Shown: positions 1-5,442 of the stretch, piece after piece | How the letters are laid out: each line of letters starts with the position of its first letter | Numbering within the stretch: the stretch's first letter is position 1 | The notes under the pieces: model-generated | Seen by the model: only the letters and a program-made list of their open reading frames with translations | Databases searched by the model: none | What the model was told of the DNA's origin: nothing | Assembly: GCA_020718925.1 (NCBI GenBank) | Contig: DYRC01000254.1 | Span: 1-6,049, forward strand | Length of the DNA stretch: 6,049 nucleotides | Direction of reading: 5' to 3' | From: Desulfonema limicola | Lineage (GTDB): Bacteria; Desulfobacterota; Desulfobacteria; Desulfobacterales; DYRC01 | Made by a program: the position numbers and the translations under genes

Positions 1-88
1 GGGATTGCCCTGCTGCTGAGTGGGTAAGTGGGTAAGCACAGGGGCTTACCCCTACAATATTGCCGGAAAATATATGATCGGGTACTTA
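1..88. repeat. Dispersed inverted-repeat element, copy 1 (left end cut by window)
   Basis: This is the right-hand part of a short non-coding element whose complete copy lies at 5076-5168, in the same orientation. Positions 36-88 match 5116-5168 at 51 of 53 bases by eye; the differences are at 56 and 66. The right terminal arm is CACAGGGGCTTACCCCTAC at 37-55. This copy differs inside by an 8-base tandem duplication, GTGGGTAA at 20-27 and again at 28-35. The matching segment continues about 33 bases past the arm, so the repeated unit is larger than the hairpin alone. It has no coding capacity. It resembles the MITE-like or palindromic repeats common in large genomes of filamentous and environmental bacteria; the family is not identified. 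Confidence 0.8.
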
Positions 89-314
89 GATCATCTTTAA
101 ATGGCTCTCTGGTATTTTGCGGGGGAGGGGTTGGGATGTTTATCATTCTTTGATAGCAAATCGGTATTAAAAACAAAAGCAGACGTGTCAAAAAATTCTG
201 CTTGACATTCGGGTAGAAATGCTGAAAAAATAAGCCTTTCTGTAATTTCTGATTCAAAATTTAAATTGTGTCCGAATTGTTTTTTTACAAACCTTAACTG
301 AAAAAAGGAGAAGT
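89..314. other. Non-coding leader upstream of the sulfur operon
   Basis: This stretch separates the repeat from the first operon gene. It holds a G-rich patch (121-135), then AT-rich DNA. A TTGACA hexamer at 202-207 has no convincing -10 partner. A near-palindrome lies at 255-270 and a ribosome binding site, AGGAG at 306-310, sits four bases before the ATG at 315. A minus-strand reading frame crosses this region and enters the operon gene, but it looks like a shadow: it starts at GTG inside the opposing gene and gives no recognisable protein. The operon promoter must lie here or further upstream, but I cannot place it. Confidence 0.5.
255..270. promoter_or_regulatory. AT-rich near-palindrome, possible operator
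   Basis: CAAAATTTAAATTGTG is an inverted repeat with 7 of 8 arm positions matching, centred about 52 bases before the ATG at 315. The position would suit a regulator of the sulfur operon. The DNA around it is AT-rich, so chance is a real alternative, and no second copy was seen in the window. Confidence 0.22.
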
Positions 315-2330
315 ATGAAAGCAAAGCCTCTGATGTTTCAAGTGTTTGCACAACTGTTGTGCCTGTTCATCTGTATGTCTGTCATTCAGGCAGCGCAGAT
401 AAAAGATTCCGAATCCGCAACACATGGTGATGATGCGGCTTCTTCCCGGATTGTGGATACTTACACCTTTCCGGGCTTCAAAGTGATTCAGTTTGAACTG
501 CCGGTGCTGTCGGTGTATTCCTACATGCTGATCAGCGAAGGAGAAGCGCTGGTGGTTGATCCGGTGCGGGATGCGTTTATCTATTCGGATACTGCCAAAA
601 AAGAAAACGCAGTTATCAAAGGTGTTTATCTGAGCCATTCTCATGCGGATTTTGTGGCAGGACATACGGAAATCGTCAAAATGACAAACTGCCCGATTTA
701 TCAGAGCCATTTAAGCGGCGCAAAGTATAAAATCGAAGCGGTGAATGAACAAAGCACAGTCAATATCGGCAACGCCATGCTCAAATTTTCAGATACGCCG
801 GGACATACGCCGGATGGCATGTGTGCTATGGTTTTCGGCAAAGACAAGCCGGATACGCCGCTTCTGATGTTTGCCGGAGATGTGTTGTTTGTGGGGAGCG
901 TGGGGCGTCCTGATCTGATGGAAGGCACGACATCTGCGGCATGGCTTGCGTCTGCCATGTTTGATTCATGGACGAACAAATTGTCAAAGCTTCCTGACAG
1001 CGTGAAGGTGTTTCCCGCACACGGCGCAGGCTCTTTGTGCGGCGCGCATCTCAGCGATGATCCCAATTCCACCATCGGAAGGGAAAGAGCCTCGAATCCC
1101 TATCTGAAACACAGCAAGCGGAGTGAATTTATCACTGCATTGTTGGAAGGTCTTCCCGAAGCGCCGCAATATTTCAAACACAATGCCAAAATGAACAAAG
1201 AAGGTCCGCCGCCGGTGAATTGGAATGCGCCGCTGCCTGCCGAAATCAAGCCGAAATTGGACATCAGCAAGCCTGAAACCGGCTATGTGGTGGATTTGCG
1301 GGAAGCCAAACCTTATGCAGAAGGTCATATCCCGAATGCGATAAACATTGCCAATCGCGGCAGGCTTGAGACATGGGTGGGCATTATGATCCCATGGGGC
1401 GAAAAGCTGACCTTGTGCGGCACAGAAAAAGACTTGAAAGAGGCGTTGTATCGTCTGCATCGCGTGGGATACTCGGCGGGTATTATCACGTTGGACAGTT
1501 GGAAAAAAGCCGCCCTTCCCGTAACGGTGAGCAGCCCGATTGCGCCGCGTGAATTGTACGCCCTGATGCAGAAAGGCGAAGCCCCGGTAATTGCGGATGT
1601 GCGCCTTCCTTCGGAGTGGATGGGCTTGAGAATCGGCAATCTCCTGAATCTTCCGTTGAATCATCTGGCAACTCTGTCTTCTCAGTTGGATCCGGCAGAA
1701 CCTGTCGTGGTGGTCTGCAATTCAGCATATCGCTCCAGCATGGCGGTCGGCGTATTGGAGCGCAAAGGCTTTGGAAAAGCAAAAAATCTTGAAGGCGGCT
1801 CTGAAGCGTGGATTGGAGCGGGTCTTCCGGTATATGAAGCTGCAAAAAGCAAAACCGATCCGGCGTCTGCCACACCCCAAAAACAGGTAAAACTTCCTGA
1901 GCGCATTTCTGCTGCGGAATTGAAACGCCTTATCATGGATCTGCCCGGAACATTTGAACTGACAGATATTCGTCCGCCGGAGATGTTCAAAGATTACAAT
2001 ATCGCGGGGTCGGTCAATGCGGATGTGGCAGATGTTATCGGTAATCCGGCATATTTAGTCGGCGCGGGTCCTCTGATTCTGGTTGATCGGGATGGAACTC
2101 TCGCCATGTCAGTGGGCGGAATCCTGTCGCAAAAAACCGAGCGTCCGATCAAGGTACTTTACGGCGGTCTTGAAGCTTACTGGTCAGAAGGTGAAAGCGT
2201 AAAAACTCAGGCGGCTCCCTCAAGTGAAAAATCAGCCGTAAAAGCGCCTAAGTCTGCTGCTTCTCCGAATCCGCTGCCTGCGCCGATTCAGGAACCGGCA
2301 AAACCCAAGAAAAAGAGCGCGGGATGCTAG
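315..2330 (+). CDS. Exported MBL-fold persulfide-dioxygenase-like protein with three rhodanese-like modules
   Basis: 671 residues. An N-terminal signal peptide (K2/K4, hydrophobic stretch 6-24, likely cleavage after Ala26 in VIQA/AQ) predicts export. A metallo-beta-lactamase domain follows (about 48-262) with HSHADF at 108-113, His117, His164 in TPGHTPDG, Asp189 in AGDVLFVGSVGRPDL and His236 in PAHGAGSLCG. In the ETHE1/CstB/BLH family the equivalents of His108, His164 and Asp189 bind one iron that oxidises persulfides to sulfite. Next come rhodanese-like modules at about 313-405 (Cys368 kept, loop degenerate), 408-508 (catalytic-type CNSAYRSS, Cys468) and 530-626 (Cys position replaced, DRDG at 591-594). 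The tail at 627-671 is rich in Pro, Ala and Lys and ends in Gly-Cys. MBL plus pseudo-rhodanese plus rhodanese resembles CstB; export, a third module and the tail are extra. Start supported by AGGAG at 306-310. First gene of the operon. Dioxygenase activity is inferred from family and would need oxygen; another thiol/persulfide reaction is possible in an anaerobe. Confidence 0.88.
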   Translation: MKAKPLMFQVFAQLLCLFICMSVIQAAQIKDSESATHGDDAASSRIVDTYTFPGFKVIQFELPVLSVYSYMLISEGEALVVDPVRDAFIYSDTAKKENAVIKGVYLSHSHADFVAGHTEIVKMTNCPIYQSHLSGAKYKIEAVNEQSTVNIGNAMLKFSDTPGHTPDGMCAMVFGKDKPDTPLLMFAGDVLFVGSVGRPDLMEGTTSAAWLASAMFDSWTNKLSKLPDSVKVFPAHGAGSLCGAHLSDDPNSTIGRERASNPYLKHSKRSEFITALLEGLPEAPQYFKHNAKMNKEGPPPVNWNAPLPAEIKPKLDISKPETGYVVDLREAKPYAEGHIPNAINIANRGRLETWVGIMIPWGEKLTLCGTEKDLKEALYRLHRVGYSAGIITLDSWKKAALPVTVSSPIAPRELYALMQKGEAPVIADVRLPSEWMGLRIGNLLNLPLNHLATLSSQLDPAEPVVVVCNSAYRSSMAVGVLERKGFGKAKNLEGGSEAWIGAGLPVYEAAKSKTDPASATPQKQVKLPERISAAELKRLIMDLPGTFELTDIRPPEMFKDYNIAGSVNADVADVIGNPAYLVGAGPLILVDRDGTLAMSVGGILSQKTERPIKVLYGGLEAYWSEGESVKTQAAPSSEKSAVKAPKSAASPNPLPAPIQEPAKPKKKSAGC

Positions 2331-2334
2331 GAGG
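2329..2334 (+). promoter_or_regulatory. Ribosome binding site overlapping the upstream stop codon; decides the start at 2339
   Basis: AGGAGG begins within the TAG stop of the first gene and lies four bases before ATG 2339. An in-frame ATG at 2324 overlaps the stop codon and would place this site inside its own coding sequence, with only a weak purine run upstream. The arrangement suggests translational coupling of the first two genes and favours 2339. Confidence 0.65.
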
Positions 2335-2338
2335 AAGA

Positions 2339-2839
2339 ATGAAACCATACAGCAATCCGTATCTTGCAGGCTTAGGGCTGGGAATTACCCTGCTTGCCTC
2401 GTACCTGATTCTGGGCGCGGGATTAGGCGCATCCGGCGGGCTTGCCCGATTCGGCGCGTATGCCGAATGTCTGATTGCGCCCTCTCATGTTCTCTCCGGC
2501 GAATATTTCGGAAAATGGGGCGAAAATCCTTTGCGCTATTATCTGGTATTTATGTTTATCGGCGTATTTATCGGAGGCTTGTTTTCTGCCATCTCTGCCA
2601 GCAGGATTCACATAAAAATCGAAAAAGGAAATAAATGCCCCCCGAAACTTAGGCTGATATTTGCCTTATGCGGCGGCATTCTGGTGGGATTTGCAAGCCG
2701 TTTGGCAGGAGGCTGCACATCAGGACAGGCATTATCAGGCGGTGCGCTGCTTCTAACCGGCAGTCTGGTGTTTCTTATCTTTGTCTTTGCAGGCGGCTAT
2801 GCTGTGGCATATTTTCTGAGGAGGCAGTGGGATGATTAA
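2339..2839 (+). CDS. YeeE/YedE (TsuA-type) transporter, first half
   Basis: 166 residues from ATG 2339 (171 if ATG 2324 is used). It is an integral inner-membrane protein with hydrophobic segments near 11-28, 68-86, 105-121 and 139-160. Family signatures are NPYLAGLGLG at the N-terminus, LGASGG near residue 30 and RLAGGCTSGQALSG around Cys126; the GGCTSG motif is typical of YeeE/YedE sulfur transporters. Full-length members such as TsuA import thiosulfate through a pore lined by conserved cysteines. Here only half the usual length is present, and the complementary half is encoded by the next gene, which overlaps by 8 bases, so the two should assemble. Context with rhodanese and persulfide-oxidising domains supports sulfane-sulfur or thiosulfate transport; the exact substrate is not shown by sequence. 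Confidence 0.85.
   Translation: MKPYSNPYLAGLGLGITLLASYLILGAGLGASGGLARFGAYAECLIAPSHVLSGEYFGKWGENPLRYYLVFMFIGVFIGGLFSAISASRIHIKIEKGNKCPPKLRLIFALCGGILVGFASRLAGGCTSGQALSGGALLLTGSLVFLIFVFAGGYAVAYFLRRQWDD
2819..2824 (+). promoter_or_regulatory. Ribosome binding site for the start at 2832
   Basis: A full AGGAGG lies seven bases before ATG 2832, inside the end of the preceding gene. The downstream in-frame alternative, ATG 2983, has no purine-rich site before it. This is the main argument that the third gene begins at 2832 and that the frame change at 2880-2886 must be bridged. Confidence 0.75.
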
Positions 2840-4860
2840 GACATTTTACGGACTCGGAACACTGGATTCAGGCGGCGCGTTTTTTTGCCGCCACGCTGAT
2901 CGGCTTTTTTTTCGGGCTGTGTCTGGAGCGGGCAGGGTTCGGAAGTTCCAAAAAACTATCCGGCATTTTTTATTTTACAGACATGACGGTTCTGAAAGTC
3001 ATGTTCACCGCGCTTCTGACCGCAATGATCGGCATATCTGCCTTTAAAGGTTTGGGAATCATTGATCCCGCCACAGAGCTTTTTTACATGCCGACCTATT
3101 ACGGCGCGTATATCGTGGGCGGTCTTATTTTCGGCGCGGGTTTTGTGATGAGCGGCTGGTGCCCCGGCACTGCGGCTGTGGGCGCAGCTTCAGGAAAATT
3201 AGACGCGCTGGTATTTCTGTGTGGCGCATTTTTGGGAAGCATTCTGTTCAACGAACTTTTTCCGGTGATAAAGCCGCTTTACACCGCAGGACAGAGTTCT
3301 CAGGACGCGTTCGGTCAGGCGGGGGTTGCTTTTGTCTATACCAGTCTCGGAATGTCCGAAGGTGCATTTGCGCTTATTTTTACGCTGATTGCGATAGGAT
3401 GTTTCTGGGGGGCTGAATATCTTGAGAAAATCAAAGCAAAAAACCCGGAAAGCGGCATGTATTTTCAAACGCCGTTTCTGAAAGCATTCAGTCTGGTTTT
3501 TCTTGTGTTTGCGGGAACATTGTTATTTTTCTCCGCACCTGAAGCCAAAACGCCGACAGCCGGATTTGAACTTGCCAAAGCCCCGTCATCTGATGAATCG
3601 CTGCTCGCATCTGTTGCGGATGCTCAGGATCATGTTGAGCCTGAAGAACTTGCGGATGCGTTGTATAACGGCGATCCGAATTTTATCGTGATAGACGTGC
3701 GTCCGGCGAATGAATACAAGCGGTTTCATATCCGGGGCGCAAAAAATGTGGAACTGCCTGATCTTCCGGCATTTATGCAGAAGCAAGACAAGGCTGCCAA
3801 AGTGGTCTTGTATTCCAACGGAATGACGCATCCGGCGCAGGCAAGAGACGCTTTGTATCGTCAGGGCTATCGCAATGTGTTTATTCTGACGGATGGACTT
3901 AACGGCTTTATTAACACCTGCTTAAAACCCGTATCCTTGCGAAAAACGCCGGTATCGCCGCAGAAAGCCGATCAGATCAATGCGTGGCGGAACTTTTTCT
4001 ATGCGTCTTCGGCAAAAACACAAATTCCGGCTGACACGCCCTCTCTTCCCGGATTGGTCAGCACCGATTGGCTTTTTCAAAATTTAAAGAATCCGAAAGT
4101 AAAAATTATTGATTCCAGACCTCAGCCCGAATATAACAAGAGCCATATTCCCGGCTCTTTGGCAACTTCTGTTGAAAACTTCAGAGGTGTTGTCGGAGGT
4201 TTGCCATCTATGCTGCTTCCGCCTGCGCTGCTTTCGGCGAAATTTTCGCTTATGGGCATTGAAAGCGATGATATTGCGGTTTTGGTATATGCAGGCGATA
4301 ATGTCAGAGATACCACGCTGATCGGCTTGGTATTCGAGCGGCTGGGGCATAAAACTTACGGGATTCTGGATGGCGGTTTTGAAAAATGGACAGGAGAGAA
4401 AAAGCCGGTCAATACGGAGTTGCCGCCGGATACCCGATCAGTATATCCGGTTGTGCGCGACAAAGATGACTTTACGGCAGATTATCGGCAGGTTTTGGCT
4501 CATGTTCAGAACAAAACAGCGCTTATTCTGGATAACCGCCCCAAAGATTACTACACGGGCAAAAAATCTGATGAAGCCCGGGCAGGGCATGTTCCGGGAG
4601 CGATCAATCGTCCGTTCAAAGATGATCTGGTTCAGGTTGGCAGTTATACGACTTTGAAACCGACCGCAGAACTTGAATCAGCTTACGCGGCACTCATTCC
4701 CTCAAAAGATGCGACCATTATTGTTCATTGCCGAACCGGTCATCAGGCAAGTCAGACGTTTTTTGTGTTAAAATATCTGCTGGGCTATAAAAATGTATTT
4801 TGGTATGACGGCGGTTGGACGGAGTGGGCTGCGCGTCAGGAACTGCCGATTGAAAAATAA
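2832..4860 (+). CDS. YeeE/YedE second half fused to three rhodanese-like modules; frameshift at 2880-2886
   Basis: As given, the frame from ATG 2832 stops at 3047, while an open frame of 625 residues runs from ATG 2983 to 4860. Dropping one T from the run at 2880-2886 joins them into 675 residues and restores membrane helix 1 and the LERAGFGSSKKL motif. Residues 1-240 are a YeeE/YedE half with about six helices and SGWCPGTAAVGAASGK (Cys110). Rhodanese-like module A (about 265-360) has IDVRPANEY but Ser328 at the cysteine position. Module B (405-525) has IDSRPQPEY and AGDN at 487-490 in place of the cysteine loop. Module C (538-675) has LDNRP and an intact loop CRTGHQAS with catalytic-type Cys633. 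B plus C resemble a two-domain SseA-type thiosulfate sulfurtransferase. Lysines before the last helix (YLEKIKAK) and an acidic stretch after it suggest the rhodanese part faces the periplasm. Pairs with the preceding transporter half. Whether the frame break is biological or a sequencing error is unresolved; without repair the 2983 product lacks helix 1. Confidence 0.82.
2880..2886 (+). other. Frameshift site: run of seven T in the YeeE-rhodanese gene
   Basis: Codons from ATG 2832 read normally to GCG at 2877-2879, then enter T7. With seven T the frame reads FF-CRHADR and stops at 3047. With six T it reads FF-AATLIGFFFGLCLERAGFG, a membrane helix plus a family motif, and continues open to 4860. 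A second run of eight T (2905-2912) follows, but the helix sequence already reads correctly between the two runs, which places the shift at the first. Possible causes are an indel error, a recent mutation, or programmed slippage. Confidence 0.85.
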
Positions 4861-4867
4861 CTCGGAC

Positions 4868-4888
4868 GGCGGGGATTGTAACCCCGCC
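4868..4888 (+). terminator. GC-rich hairpin after the operon, possible terminator
   Basis: GGCGGGG (4868-4874) and CCCCGCC (4882-4888) form a perfect 7-bp stem with a 7-base loop, starting 7 bases after the operon stop codon. A smaller hairpin, GAGTT-TTC-AACTC, follows at 4896-4908. There is no good T run directly after the main stem; the nearest T7 is at 4960-4966. It may be a factor-independent terminator of poor form, an mRNA 3'-end stabiliser, or part of another dispersed palindrome. Confidence 0.45.
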
Positions 4889-5075
4889 ACAATCGGAGTT
4901 TTCAACTCTAAGGGTTTGTAAAGAAATAACCTGAACTTAAATATCAATACTTCGGACAGTTTTTTTAAATTTAAATATTGACAGAAGTTTCTTTTATGAT
5001 AGGACTTACGCAGTTGAATAACTGAATTGAAAATGCTGGGGTAGTGGTTTAAAACAGACTGTCATCTGATTTTTT
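4889..5075. other. Intergenic AT-rich stretch with an IS-end-like motif
   Basis: No gene is supported here. It holds a small hairpin at 4896-4908, a T7 at 4960-4966, a TTGACA at 4978-4983 with TATGAT only 11 bases later, and AGGACTTACGCAGTTGA at 5001-5017. The last motif recalls terminal repeats of some IS elements and MITEs, but no matching inverted partner or transposase is in the window. Confidence 0.35.
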
Positions 5076-5168
5076 GTAGGGGCAATCCCCTGTGATTGCC
5101 CTGCTGCAAGGGTAAGCACAGGGGCTTACCCCTACGATATTGCCGAAAAATATATGATCGGGTACTTA
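5076..5168. repeat. Dispersed inverted-repeat element, copy 2 (complete)
   Basis: The terminal arms are GTAGGGGCAATCCCCTGTG (5076-5094) and CACAGGGGCTTACCCCTAC (5117-5135); they are inverted repeats matching at 17 of 19 positions. Each half can also fold on itself: GGGCAAT (5080-5086) pairs with ATTGCCC (5095-5101), and GGGTAAG (5110-5116) with CTTACCC (5125-5131). The segment shared with copy 1 continues to about 5168. The element is non-coding and probably mobilised in trans, or a REP-like repeat. It lies in the same orientation as copy 1, so the sulfur operon sits between direct repeats about 5.08 kb apart. Confidence 0.82.
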
Positions 5169-5216
5169 TATGACCCGTCCGTTTGATGTTTTTTGCAGAG
5201 ATAGCCCGAATTTTAA

Positions 5217-5411
5217 GTCATCAGGATTTGGCAGGAGATTCATGAATTTGAACGCATGGGGCTGGTGATTGAATATTTTCTGCAAACAGGAAAATTTGAA
5301 AAAATCTCAACATGGTCAATACGCGGCTATCCCAGACCTGAAACAGACAAGTATTATTCGCAGCAGTTTTTCTCCGATCCGGTATTTGCGGTTTGGGGAA
5401 TAAACGCATAA
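5217..5411 (+). pseudogene. Short orphan reading frame, probable 3' remnant of a gene
   Basis: The frame opens after a TAA at 5214-5216 and closes with TAA at 5409-5411. The only ATG is at 5256, giving 51 residues that start MGLVIEYFLQTGKF and end DPVFAVWGINA. The nearest ribosome-binding-like site (AGGAG at 5233-5237) is 18 bases from that ATG, too far to serve it. The translation has a balanced, protein-like composition (aromatic, Gly/Pro turns, charged residues), better than the opposite-strand frame over the same bases. Sensible translation continues upstream of the ATG (IHEFER). Together with the dispersed repeat ending at about 5168, this suggests the tail of a gene truncated on its 5' side. 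I do not recognise the family. It could also be an intact small protein. Confidence 0.35.
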
Positions 5412-5442
5412 GAATCAGAAACCATAAGAAAGGAAAAAGATT

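Noticed and set aside
121..135. G-rich patch as a G-quadruplex
   Set aside because: It has only three runs of three or more G, so at best a weak two-layer structure; no evidence for function.
202..233. TTGACA at 202-207 as a -35 box for the operon
   Set aside because: At 16-18 base spacing only an A run follows; the best -10-like hexamer (AAATAA, 228-233) needs a 20-base spacer. Not convincing as a sigma-70 promoter.
97..351. Minus-strand reading frame of 84 codons in the operon leader
   Set aside because: It starts with GTG inside the first operon gene on the opposite strand and has no recognisable domain. Its C-terminus reads through the G-rich patch as a Pro/Asn-rich string. Best explained as a chance frame.
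984..1664. Minus-strand frame of 226 codons inside the first operon gene
   Set aside because: It lies antisense to strongly conserved MBL/rhodanese coding sequence and its translation has no recognisable motif; it is a shadow of the real gene.
2905..2912. T8 run as the site of the frameshift
   Set aside because: The residues between the two T runs already read as a proper membrane helix (AATLIG) in the downstream frame, so the shift must occur at or before the T7 run at 2880-2886.
4978..5000. TTGACA and TATGAT as a promoter downstream of the operon
   Set aside because: The spacer is 11 bases, far too short for a sigma-70 promoter.
5221..5409. Minus-strand frame of 62 codons opposite the orphan frame
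   Set aside because: The plus-strand translation over the same bases looks more like a protein, and the minus frame has no recognisable motif.
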